A stretch of 64,000 nt of DNA from Viridibacterium sediminicola (GTDB taxonomy: Bacteria; Pseudomonadota; Gammaproteobacteria; Burkholderiales; Rhodocyclaceae): the NCBI RefSeq assembly GCF_039631295.1, contig NZ_JBDIVE010000014.1:4895-68894 (forward strand). The letters run 5' to 3'. This document shows, one piece after another, positions 33,413-41,851 of the stretch. How positions within the stretch are numbered: the stretch's first letter is position 1; every line of letters starts with the position of its first letter. Both the position numbers and the translations under genes were made by a program. The notes under the pieces were generated by a model. The model worked only from the letters and a program-made list of their open reading frames with translations. It made no database searches and was not told the DNA's origin.

Positions 33413-33753
33413 GGCGAAACCTTTTGTAAAATTACGCATTAAGTGTGCGTCTGTGAGTTAGATATGCGCGGTTGATTCAGTGTTGATGTTGTCGGTGGAT
33501 TTGAGTCCGTACTGATCTTCTTTGCCATTTATTGATGTGTCTGATGAGGACAGTTGTGAGTACGCCTGAAGTTGTAGCTGTTTTTTTGCTTGTGCTCCAG
33601 CGCCTCACCCAATATGTACTAATGAAATCAAGTTGTACGATTGAGTGGAGAATGTATTTGATGCATTCGTGATGATAATGACACTGCCTGCGTGTTGCTG
33701 GATGATTCGGAGGTGAGTTGAGTTTTACTGCTTCCCATGGCTAGCACTTCCGT
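33413..33753. other. AT-rich non-coding stretch upstream of the ATPase module
   Basis: 341 bases between the ATPase start and the mobA end, AT-richer than the surrounding housekeeping genes. It should hold the promoter of the ATPase/DUF4276 operon. I see no ORF, transposase remnant or clean inverted repeat, and no sure promoter boxes. Confidence 0.4.
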
Positions 33754-34308
33754 TTACTGCTGCGCCTGCTGCAGCGCCTGGGAGTCGTTGAGATTGCTCA
33801 GCGCGCCGGGAATATCGTCAAAGCTCACCGGCCGCAAGCCTTGCTGCTCGGCCCACTTGCCGACCTTGCGCTCGCCCGCGTCGAGATAAGCGCTCAAGGC
33901 GGGCAGGGCGCTCTTCGGGATCAGCATGAATACTGGCTGCATGCGGCCCGCGAGCGTCGCTACGGCGGGCGCGGCGGCCTGCATGCGTGCAGCGTAATCG
34001 CCGGGCAGATTCAGCGTATCGACCGGGCAGGTGAGCAGCCAGTCGCCGGTGCTGGCGGCAAGCCCCGCTTCGATGCCCGCTAGCGGGCCGGCGTAATCGC
34101 TGCGCAAATCCTCTACCACCGGCACGTCCAGCGCAGCGTACTGCGCAAGATTGCGATTGGCACTGATCATCACACTATCGACCTGCGCGGCAAGTTGCGG
34201 CAGCAGGCGCTCGACCAGACTGCGCCCCTCGAACTCGACCCAGCCCTTGTCGACACCCCCCATGCGGCTGCCTTGACCGCCGGCGAGGATCAGGCCGGTG
34301 ATGCTCAT
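33754..34308 (-). CDS. mobA: Molybdenum cofactor guanylyltransferase MobA
   Basis: 184 residues. MSITGLILAGGQGSRMGGVDKGW contains the GTP-binding LAGG-x-[GS]-x-RMGG-x-DK, and CPVDTLNLPGDYAARM is the metal region. MobA attaches GMP to molybdopterin to make the bis-MGD precursor. I use the ATG at 34308; another ATG at 34347 overlaps the upstream gene's stop (TGATG) and would add 13 residues, so translational coupling is possible. Confidence 0.93.
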   Translation of the reverse strand: MSITGLILAGGQGSRMGGVDKGWVEFEGRSLVERLLPQLAAQVDSVMISANRNLAQYAALDVPVVEDLRSDYAGPLAGIEAGLAASTGDWLLTCPVDTLNLPGDYAARMQAAAPAVATLAGRMQPVFMLIPKSALPALSAYLDAGERKVGKWAEQQGLRPVSFDDIPGALSNLNDSQALQQAQQ

Positions 34309-34346
34309 TCCTGGGATAGATACCGAATCAAGCGAGGAGTCGGCCA

Positions 34347-34640
34347 TCAGGCGCCTGCAAAATCTAGGAAGATGGAAAGCAACTCTTGAAGATTCGCCGG
34401 ACCGCAATGGCCTCTGAAACGGCCATCCTCAACTCGACAGACAAGCCAGTCATCATCAGACTCGATTGCTTCGCGTTTAAGCTCAATGAATGAAAGCTCG
34501 AAGATATCCGTGTCGATTAGGTCTACGGTCAAGCACCAGCCTGGATTATCAAGCGTCTCAATAGACAAGCCATAGCTGTGTTCCCAGATGCCGTTACATT
34601 GGTTTGCGTACCAAGACTGAAGCCTAGATAGCTCATTCAT
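34347..34640 (-). CDS. Imm53-family immunity-like protein
   Basis: 97 residues. LQSWYANQCNGIWEHSYGLSIETLDNPGWCLTVDLIDTD strongly resembles the Imm53 family: W-Y-x-x-Q-C, W-E-H-x-Y-G and T-L-D-N-P-G-W. Such proteins neutralise polymorphic toxins. No toxin gene is visible next to it. It sits between moaA (5 bases upstream) and mobA, and is AT-richer than both, so it looks inserted into the molybdenum cofactor operon. Confidence 0.85.
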   Translation of the reverse strand: MNELSRLQSWYANQCNGIWEHSYGLSIETLDNPGWCLTVDLIDTDIFELSFIELKREAIESDDDWLVCRVEDGRFRGHCGPANLQELLSIFLDFAGA

Positions 34641-34645
34641 CTGAT

Positions 34646-35752
34646 CTAACCGCCGATGTATGACATCTCGATCTTCTCCCCCTGCGCGCTGTGTGTGCCG
34701 CTGCCGCGCAGCTCCGAGTAGCGGTCCTGGCGGGCGCGCCAGACGCTGGCGATCCAGGCGGCCAGTGCAGCGTCGTTGCTTTGCGGGCTGCGCAAGCGGG
34801 TGATCAGGTCATGGCCCTGGGTGGCGAACAGGCAGCTGAACAGCTTGCCTTCGGGGGACAGGCGCAGGCGCGTGCAGCTGCTGCAGAAGGCTTGCGTGAC
34901 CGAGGCGATGACGCCGATCTCGGCGCTGCCGTCGAGCAGGCGATAGCGCTGGGCGACTTCGCCGCTGTAATTGGCGGCGATGGGGGCGAGCGGGTATTCG
35001 GCGTGGATGCGGGCGAGGATGTCGCTGGCCGTCATCACTTCGTTCATGCGCCAGGCATTGCTCTCGCCAACGTCCATGTATTCGATGAAGCGCAGGATGT
35101 GGCCGCTGTGGCGGAAGTGGCGGACCATGTCGAGAATGGCGTGATCATTGACGCCGCGCTTGACCACCATATTGATCTTGAGCGGGCGGAAGCCGGCTGC
35201 GTCAGCCGCTTCGATGCCGGCCAGTACTTCGGCAAGCGGGCGTTCGCTGTCGCTCATGCGCTGGAAGGTTGCCTCATCGAGCGCGTCCAGGCTGACCGTG
35301 ATGCGCTGCAGGCCGGCATCGCGCAGGCTTTGCGCGTGGCGCGCGAGCAAGCCGCCATTGGTGGTCATGGTCAGCTCGATGCCGGGAATGCCGGCGAGCA
35401 TCTCGACGAGCTTGGGCAGATCCTTGCGCAGCAGGGGTTCGCCGCCGGTGAGGCGGATCTTTTCGACGCCCAGATCGGCAAACACTTTTGCGACGCGGCT
35501 GATCTCTTCGAAGCTCAGCAGCGCCTCACGCGGCAGGAAGGCGTGGTCGCGGCCGAAGCGCTCGCGCGGCATGCAATAGGTGCAGCGGAAGTTGCAACGG
35601 TCGGTGACCGAGATACGCAGGTCGCGCAAAGGCCGCTGCAGGCGGTCGAGCGGCGCCGTGGCACCTGCGCGGACGGGACGCAGCAGCGAGGAGAGCGGAA
35701 TGCGGTGGATGTCGGACACGGGCGATGCGGGCGTGAGCAAGTGAGCTGGCAT
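34646..35752 (-). CDS. moaA: GTP 3',8-cyclase MoaA
   Basis: 368 residues. The radical SAM cluster motif C-x3-C-x2-C is CNFRCTYC (53-60), the glycine-rich SAM motif is LTGGEPLLRKD, and the second 4Fe-4S site is in FCSSCTRLRLSPEGKLFSC. The C-terminal Gly-Gly tail needed for activity is present (SYIGG). MoaA starts molybdenum cofactor synthesis from GTP; its product goes to MoaC (encoded at 26801-27310). The N-terminus is somewhat long, so the true start could be a little downstream. Confidence 0.96.
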   Translation of the reverse strand: MPAHLLTPASPVSDIHRIPLSSLLRPVRAGATAPLDRLQRPLRDLRISVTDRCNFRCTYCMPRERFGRDHAFLPREALLSFEEISRVAKVFADLGVEKIRLTGGEPLLRKDLPKLVEMLAGIPGIELTMTTNGGLLARHAQSLRDAGLQRITVSLDALDEATFQRMSDSERPLAEVLAGIEAADAAGFRPLKINMVVKRGVNDHAILDMVRHFRHSGHILRFIEYMDVGESNAWRMNEVMTASDILARIHAEYPLAPIAANYSGEVAQRYRLLDGSAEIGVIASVTQAFCSSCTRLRLSPEGKLFSCLFATQGHDLITRLRSPQSNDAALAAWIASVWRARQDRYSELRGSGTHSAQGEKIEMSYIGG

Positions 35753-35843
35753 TATCGGTCGATGTGCCGGGGCTCACAAGCCTTGTCCGGGGTGGCGCTG
35801 CGGGTAAGATGCTCGCAGATCGACCATTACGCCAAGGTTCAGC

Positions 35844-36596
35844 ATGAGTGAACAACAACGCATCGCCCACTACGAACAGGCCTATCAGGCCGATGCCGGC
35901 TTCGAGTCGGTGATGGTGCACTACCGTCAGCGCATGCTGCTCGAACGCCTGCGGGACTTGAACGCTGCGCAGGTGGTGGAGATCGGTTGCGGGACCGACT
36001 TGTTGTGCGACAAGCTCGATGATTTTGCGCGACGCGTGCGGCAGTGGCTGATCGTCGAACCGGCGGCCGATTTTGTCGCCCGCGCCCGTGCGCTGTCAGC
36101 GCGCCCGCAACTGATTCAGGCTTTCGCCGAAGAGGCGGTCGATGCGGTTCGCCAAGCCTGCGCGGGCGAACCCGAGCTGATCATCTGCAGCAGCTTGCTG
36201 CATGAAGTGCCTGATGCAGCGGCCTTGCTCGCAGCCCTGCGACGCATGTGCGGGCCGCATACACGGGTGCATATCAATGTTCCCAACGCGGCTTCAATGC
36301 ACCGGCGCCTGGCGCGCAGCATGGGCTTGATCGACTCCATCCACGCGCTGAGCGCACGCAACCAGATGTTTCAGCAAGCGCGCGTGTTTGATGCGGAGCA
36401 CTTGCGTGCCGTGAGCCTGGCGGCAGGCTTCAAGCTGCTGGTCGAAGGGGGCTATTTTCTCAAGCCATTTACCCATGCGCAGATGGATGCCATTTCCGGC
36501 GTCGCGACGCCGGCTGTGCTCGACGGGCTTTACGCGCTCGGCAAGGAGATGCCCGAGCTGGCGGCCGAGATCTTCGTCGAATTGCAGCCGGCTTGA
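35844..36596 (+). CDS. Class I SAM-dependent methyltransferase
   Basis: 250 residues. The Rossmann motif I is VVEIGCGTDLLCDKL, followed by an acidic strand end LIVEPAADF and ELIICSSLLHEVPD. These support a small-molecule or glycan methyltransferase, but the substrate is unknown. It is divergent from moaA with 91 bases between starts, so its promoter lies there. Confidence 0.85.
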   Translation: MSEQQRIAHYEQAYQADAGFESVMVHYRQRMLLERLRDLNAAQVVEIGCGTDLLCDKLDDFARRVRQWLIVEPAADFVARARALSARPQLIQAFAEEAVDAVRQACAGEPELIICSSLLHEVPDAAALLAALRRMCGPHTRVHINVPNAASMHRRLARSMGLIDSIHALSARNQMFQQARVFDAEHLRAVSLAAGFKLLVEGGYFLKPFTHAQMDAISGVATPAVLDGLYALGKEMPELAAEIFVELQPA

Positions 36597-36606
36597 GCTC
36601 GCCCGC

Positions 36607-37074
36607 TCAGTGCTGATGCCCGCTCATGCCTGACATGCTGGCCGCGCTCGACATCGATTTGGCGAGCGGCGTGAAACGCGCCTGTTCGGTGCCTTTGCCG
36701 GGGAAGCTGATGGCGACGACGGCTTTCAGATCAGCGAGCGAGGCGTAGCGGGCGGTGCCCTTCAGGCGGTTATCGCCATCGGCTTTGAGCACCGCGCTGC
36801 TTTTCTCCTTGCCCCACAGCAGGGTGACGTTGCCGCTGGCGCCCGCGCTGGGGATCTTCTGCATGGCGTGGTCGGTGATATAGACGAGCACCGTGTTGTC
36901 GCGCGCTTCCTTGCTGTCTTTGACCAGCACCAGCTCGAAGTGGTAGGCGCCGGCCATGTGCATCTGGCCGCCATGCGGCGTCGGCTGGCTGTCGAGGTAT
37001 TCGTCGGAATGGGCATGCGCCCAGGGCGCGGCGAGGACGGCGAGTGAGCACAGCAGGGCGTGGCAGGTTTTCAT
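36607..37074 (-). CDS. Periplasmic accessory protein of the metal efflux operon
   Basis: 155 residues with a signal peptide (MKTCHALLCSLAVLAAPWAHA) and a mature start HSDEYLDSQPTPHGGQMHM. His and Met occur near both ends, and the tail is SMSGMSGHQH, as in metal-binding periplasmic proteins. GGAG lies seven bases upstream of the ATG. It is the last gene after the RND pump gene, so a metal-handling role is likely, but no known family is assigned. The mature sequence contains a beta-rich central part. Confidence 0.65.
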   Translation of the reverse strand: MKTCHALLCSLAVLAAPWAHAHSDEYLDSQPTPHGGQMHMAGAYHFELVLVKDSKEARDNTVLVYITDHAMQKIPSAGASGNVTLLWGKEKSSAVLKADGDNRLKGTARYASLADLKAVVAISFPGKGTEQARFTPLAKSMSSAASMSGMSGHQH

Positions 37075-37108
37075 GGTGAGACTCCAGGGTGAAAGCTTGA
37101 TCGGGAAA

Positions 37109-40100
37109 TCAGAAAGTATCCTCGCGTTCCCCGGCCAGCAGGCGTTCGAGCGGGCGCTGGCCCCAGCGCCAGAACATCAGCGGGGTGAGCAGGGTGTCGA
37201 GCAGGGTCGAGCTGATCAGGCCGCCGAAAATCACCACCGCTACCGGGTGGAGGATTTCCTTGCCCGGCGCATCGGCGGCGATCAGCAAGGGGGTTAGCGC
37301 GAAGGCGGCGACCAGGGCGGTCATCAGCACCGGCGTCAGGCGCTCCAGCGAGCCGCGCACGATCATCGCCTGACCGAACACTTCGCCCTCGAAGGCGCAG
37401 AGATTGATGTAGTGGCTGATCTTGAGGATGCCATTGCGTGCTGCGATGCCGGTGAGCGTGACAAAGCCGACCAGGGCGGCGACCGACAGCGGTTGGCCGG
37501 AGATCCACAGCGCGATCACCGCACCGACCAGGGCCAGCGGAATATTGCCCATCACGATGCCGGCGAGCAGCGCCGAACGATAGCGCGAGTAGAGCACGAT
37601 GAAGATCAGCAGCAAGGCGATGGCGGCGAGCAGGGCGATCAGCTGGCTGGCTTCTTCCTGCGCCTGGAACTGGCCTTCAAGCGCGCTGAAATAGCCCGGC
37701 GGCAGGGGGCTGGCGGCCAGTTCGCGGCGGATGTCGGCGACGATCCGGGCCATGTCCGAGCCATCGGTATTGGCCGACAGGATGATGCGCCGCGCCGCAT
37801 TCTCGTGGCCGATCTGGTTGGGGCCGCTGTCTTCCTCGATCTGCGCCAGGCGCGACAGCGGCAGCGTGCCGCTCGGCGTGGCGATCAGCAGATTGGCCAG
37901 GCCCTCGGCGCTGCGTGCCGAGTCGGGCAGGCGCAGATTGAGCGCGTAGCGCCGCGTGCCGTCGATGATGTGGCTGATGTCCTCGCCTTGCAGCAGTCGT
38001 TCCAGCTCGGCCTGCAGCTGGCCGCTGGGCAGACCATGGCGGGCGGCGGCTTCCTGGTCGATGCGGATCTTGTACTGCGGGATCAACACCTGCTTCTCGA
38101 TCTGCAAATCACTCACCCCCGGCACCCGGGCGAGCCGATCACGCAGCACGGCGGCCTGGCTGCGCAGCGTGTCCAGATCATCGCCATAGATCTTCAGCGC
38201 GATCTGTGCGCGCACGCCGGAGAGCAGGTGGTCGAGTCGATGCGAAATGGGTTGCCCCACGCTCAGGCTGGCGGGCAGCACCGCTAGGCGCTGGCGGATC
38301 TCGGCAATCACCGCCTCGCGGCTGCGTGACGAGGGCCGCAGTTCGACCTCGATCTCGCTGGCATGCACGCCTTCGGCATGTTCATCGAGCTCGGCGCGGC
38401 CTGTGCGGCGGCCGACCTGGACGACTTCGGGCACGCCGAGCAGGATGCGCTCGGCCTGACTGCCGATGCGATTCGATTCCGCCAGCGAGCTGCCCGGTTT
38501 GAGGCTGATGCCGACGGTCAGCGTGCCCTCGTTGAAAGGCGGCAGGAAGGCGCGCGGCATGAAGGGCAGGCTGGCCGCTGCCAGCAGCACGGCGAACAAG
38601 GCCAGCACCAGCAGGCTGCGGCTGCGCGTGAAGGACCAGGCGAGCAGGCGCGCATCCTGTCGTTTGAGCCAGCGCACCAGGCGGCTGTCGCCGTGTTCAA
38701 GCTGCTTCATCCGCGGCAGCAGGTAGTAGCAGAGCACGGGCGTCACCGTCATTGCCACCAGCATGCTGGCGAGGATGGAGACGATGTAGGCGATGCCCAG
38801 CGGCGTGAACAGCCGCCCTTCGATGCCGGGCAGGGCGAACAGCGGGATGAACACCAGCACCACGATGAAGGTGGCCCACACCACGCTGGCGCGCACTTCC
38901 TTCGAGGCCGCCGCAATCACGGCCAGCACGCTCAGCGGCTTTGCCCGCTGGCGGTTTTCGCGCAGGCGGCGCAGCACGTTTTCGACATCGACCACGGCAT
39001 CATCGACCAGCTCGCCGATGGCAATCGCCAGGCCGCCCAGGGTCATGGTATTGATCGACAAACCCAGATAGTGGAACACCAGGGCGCTGATCAGCAGCGA
39101 GATCGGAATCGCCGTCAGCGAGATGAAGGTGGTGCGGAAGTTGGCGAGAAAGAGGAACAGCACGATGCTGACCATGATGGCGCCATCGCGCAGCGCTTCC
39201 TCGACATTGCTCACCGAATGCTCGATGAAGCTCGCTTGGCGGAACAGGCGCTGCGGCGCTTCGACGCCCGCCGGGCGCTTGGCGGCCAGCTCGTCGATTA
39301 CTGCTTCGAGCTGGCGCGTCAGCTTGACGGTGTCGCTGCCCGGCTGTTTCTGCACCGACAGGATCACCGCTGGCTGGCCCTTGTAGCCGGCGTCGCCGCG
39401 CTTGAGTGCTGCGGCATAGCTGACATCGGCGACCTGTTGCAGCGGAATCACCTGGCCATTGCGGGTGGCCACCGGCAATTGGCGCAGATCTTCCAGGCGG
39501 CTGCTCTGGCCGATATTGCGGATCAGGTATTCGCGCGCGCCAGCATCGACGAAGCCGCCCGCCGAGTTGTGGCCGAAGTTCTGCAGTGCCTGGCGCAGCT
39601 GATCGAGGCTGACTTGCGCCGCCATCAGACGCGCCGGGTCGGGGCTGACGCGGAGCTGCCGTACCTCGCCACCGATGGCGATGACCTGTGCCACGCCGGG
39701 CACCGTCAGCAGGCGCGGCCGCACGACCCAATCGGCATACTCGCGCACCTGCATCGGGTTGATCTTCGCCGGATCAGCCGGCAAGGCGAGCAGCAGCACT
39801 TCACCCATGATCGAGGAGATCGCGCCCAGCTGTGGCTCGATGCCGGCCGGCAGCTGCTGGCGGAGCAGACTGAGGCGTTCGCTCACTTGCTGGCGATTGC
39901 GCTGGATGTCGCTGCCCCAGTCGAACTCGACATACACCACCGACAGGCCGATGCCCGACACCGAGCGCACCCGTGTCACACCGGGCAGGCCATTGATGGC
40001 CGCCTCGATCGGCAAGCTGACCAGCTGTTCCACCTCTTCCGGCGCCATGCCGCCGGCCTCGGTCATCAAGGTGACCATCGGCTTGTTCAGATCGGGGAGC

Positions 40101-40213
40101 ACGTCGATCGGCGTGCGCAGCACCGCCAGACTGCCGCCGAGGATCAGGACCAGGGCCAGGCCCAGCACCAGCAAGCGCTGGCGCAGGCTGATATCGATAA
40201 GCTGTTTGAACAT
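37109..40213 (-). CDS. Heavy-metal RND efflux pump, CusA/CzcA family
   Basis: 1034 residues. It begins MFKQLIDISLRQRLLVLGLAL, has twelve expected membrane helices and two large periplasmic loops. AIAIGELVDDAVVDVENVLRRLREN in TM4 carries the acidic proton-relay residues of the heavy-metal RND class. It drives export of metal ions through a tripartite complex with the adaptor and outer-membrane genes upstream. Metal specificity (Cu/Ag or Cd/Zn/Co) cannot be settled from this motif; the CusR-like box at the operon head favours copper or silver. Confidence 0.93.
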   Translation of the reverse strand: MFKQLIDISLRQRLLVLGLALVLILGGSLAVLRTPIDVLPDLNKPMVTLMTEAGGMAPEEVEQLVSLPIEAAINGLPGVTRVRSVSGIGLSVVYVEFDWGSDIQRNRQQVSERLSLLRQQLPAGIEPQLGAISSIMGEVLLLALPADPAKINPMQVREYADWVVRPRLLTVPGVAQVIAIGGEVRQLRVSPDPARLMAAQVSLDQLRQALQNFGHNSAGGFVDAGAREYLIRNIGQSSRLEDLRQLPVATRNGQVIPLQQVADVSYAAALKRGDAGYKGQPAVILSVQKQPGSDTVKLTRQLEAVIDELAAKRPAGVEAPQRLFRQASFIEHSVSNVEEALRDGAIMVSIVLFLFLANFRTTFISLTAIPISLLISALVFHYLGLSINTMTLGGLAIAIGELVDDAVVDVENVLRRLRENRQRAKPLSVLAVIAAASKEVRASVVWATFIVVLVFIPLFALPGIEGRLFTPLGIAYIVSILASMLVAMTVTPVLCYYLLPRMKQLEHGDSRLVRWLKRQDARLLAWSFTRSRSLLVLALFAVLLAAASLPFMPRAFLPPFNEGTLTVGISLKPGSSLAESNRIGSQAERILLGVPEVVQVGRRTGRAELDEHAEGVHASEIEVELRPSSRSREAVIAEIRQRLAVLPASLSVGQPISHRLDHLLSGVRAQIALKIYGDDLDTLRSQAAVLRDRLARVPGVSDLQIEKQVLIPQYKIRIDQEAAARHGLPSGQLQAELERLLQGEDISHIIDGTRRYALNLRLPDSARSAEGLANLLIATPSGTLPLSRLAQIEEDSGPNQIGHENAARRIILSANTDGSDMARIVADIRRELAASPLPPGYFSALEGQFQAQEEASQLIALLAAIALLLIFIVLYSRYRSALLAGIVMGNIPLALVGAVIALWISGQPLSVAALVGFVTLTGIAARNGILKISHYINLCAFEGEVFGQAMIVRGSLERLTPVLMTALVAAFALTPLLIAADAPGKEILHPVAVVIFGGLISSTLLDTLLTPLMFWRWGQRPLERLLAGEREDTF

Positions 40214-40217
40214 CGTC

Positions 40218-41333
40218 TCAGCGCACCTGATTGAGCAGGCTGGCGCCCTGCGTGACTACACGTTCGCCGGCTTGCAGGCCTTCGATCACCAGTACCCGCT
40301 TGGCATCGAGCGGCTGGGTTTTCACGCGCCGTGCGACGAAGCGCTCAGCCTGCGTGTGCAACCACAGCATGTTCTCGTTGGCCGCATTGCGCACGATGCT
40401 CTCAACCGGCACGGCGATGCCGCTGTGTCGCTGCGCGGTTTCGACCTGTAGCTTGAGTGATTGCCCCAGCGCCAGGTTTGGCAGGGCGCCGCTGGCGGGC
40501 GGGCGGACGCGGAACAGCACCGGCAAGGCCTGCTCGCGCAGGCTGCGGCCAGCGCCGAGAAAGTCCAGCGTGATCACGCCATCGGCCGTGTCGCCGAGAC
40601 GCGCCGAGGCGCGCCCCAGACCGTTGACGACTTGCGGATCGAAGGCCAGGGCTTCCACCGCGAGACGGCGCGGATCGACGATTTCAAAGAGCGTCTCGCG
40701 CGCCTCGACGACTTGCCCGATCAGCACCTGGCTGGCCGCCACCACGCCGCTCACCGGTGCTCGCAGCGCGATCCGCGCATCGACCGCACGGGCAAGACCG
40801 GCCTGCCGCGCCTGCAAGCTCTGCAGTTCGATGCGCGCCTGTTCGAGGTCTTTGCGCGGCACGCTGCCTTCGAGCTGGTTCAGGCGTGCCAGGCGCTTGT
40901 CCTGCACATCGATCTGCGCCGCCAGTTCGATCAGCGCGGCCTGCCGGTCGGCCTGGCTGGCCTGGTCCAGCGTGGCGTGCAGAACGGCCAGCACCTGGCC
41001 CTTGCTGACCCGTTGGCCGAGCTGTGCCAGTCCGCCCGGACCGGCTTCGATGAGGCCTGCCTGGGTTGCTTGCACGCGGCCGCCGCTGCCGGGGTCGGCG
41101 ATCACGCGGCCGGACATCTCGATGATGCGCGGGTATTCGCCCGATTGCGCGCTCTGGGTGCGGATCGCCAGGCTGCGTTGCACCGGCTTGGGCACGAAGA
41201 GGCTGCCATCGGTGAGGCGCTGTGCGCCATCGCCTGCGATCAGTGCGGCGGGCGCGGCGCCATGGTCTTCGCCATCGTGCGCCTGCAGGCCCAGCGAAAA
41301 GATGAGCAGCAGTGGGATCAGGACGATTTTCAT
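40218..41333 (-). CDS. RND periplasmic adaptor, CusB/CzcB type
   Basis: 371 residues with a signal peptide followed by HDGEDHG, a metal-binding-looking stretch. A coiled-coil hairpin (about 110-190) is flanked by lipoyl-like halves (for example GRVQATQAGLIEAGPGGLAQLGQRVSKGQVLAVL), then a beta-barrel domain. Its start overlaps the upstream 173-residue gene (ATGA), and the pump gene begins four bases after its stop. It joins the pump to the outer-membrane channel. Confidence 0.9.
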   Translation of the reverse strand: MKIVLIPLLLIFSLGLQAHDGEDHGAAPAALIAGDGAQRLTDGSLFVPKPVQRSLAIRTQSAQSGEYPRIIEMSGRVIADPGSGGRVQATQAGLIEAGPGGLAQLGQRVSKGQVLAVLHATLDQASQADRQAALIELAAQIDVQDKRLARLNQLEGSVPRKDLEQARIELQSLQARQAGLARAVDARIALRAPVSGVVAASQVLIGQVVEARETLFEIVDPRRLAVEALAFDPQVVNGLGRASARLGDTADGVITLDFLGAGRSLREQALPVLFRVRPPASGALPNLALGQSLKLQVETAQRHSGIAVPVESIVRNAANENMLWLHTQAERFVARRVKTQPLDAKRVLVIEGLQAGERVVTQGASLLNQVR

Positions 41334-41851
41334 GCGGCCCTCCGTTTGATCAGGACGACCAGCACGCCGGCGGCGATCAGCACCAGCACGCCGCTGCCGG
41401 CGAGCAGGATGGCGCGGCGCGGGCTGGCGCTCGGCGTGGTGCTGGGTGAAGCGTTGTCTGCAGCGCCAGGCGTGAAGCTGGCGCTGAGCAGATCGCTCTC
41501 CTCGCCAGCACTGAGGCTGAGAATCAGCGCGTGCTGGCCGGGCTGGGTCAGCGGCCCGGCGGGCAGCCGTGCGATGCCATCCGCATCGCTGCGGGCGCTG
41601 GCCTTGAAGCTGCCCGATTCGATCTCGATCAGCGCATTGGCGACCGGCGCATTGCTCTCGCTGCGGTCGATGTAGACGATCAGCTGCTGCGCTTGCAGCA
41701 GGCCCAGCACTTCAAACAGCTCGCTGCGCGCTTCAAAGCGCGGGCTTGCGGTCTGCGCTTGTGCGACCGGCGCATCGCCATGGTCTTCACCATTGTGGGC
41801 GAGGACGGCTGGCGCCAGGGCGGCGATCAGCATTAACAGGAAAACTCTCAC
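41330..41851 (-). CDS. Membrane-anchored periplasmic protein in the metal efflux operon
   Basis: 173 residues. Signal peptide, a His/Asp-rich start HNGEDHGD, a carboxypeptidase-like beta region (VANALIEIESGSFKASARSDADGIARLPAG) and one C-terminal membrane helix (ILLAGSGVLVLIAAGVLVVLI) ending KRRAA. It overlaps both neighbours (41330-41333 and 41848-41851). It shares the HxGEDHG start with the adaptor. Possibly a metal-delivery or assembly factor; no family name is given. Confidence 0.6.
   Translation of the reverse strand: MRVFLLMLIAALAPAVLAHNGEDHGDAPVAQAQTASPRFEARSELFEVLGLLQAQQLIVYIDRSESNAPVANALIEIESGSFKASARSDADGIARLPAGPLTQPGQHALILSLSAGEESDLLSASFTPGAADNASPSTTPSASPRRAILLAGSGVLVLIAAGVLVVLIKRRAA

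Noticed and set aside
38363..40234. 623-codon plus-strand open frame across the metal pump gene
   Set aside because: It is antisense to the clear RND pump. The translation is Gln/His/Arg-rich, as expected for a mirror of a hydrophobic protein.
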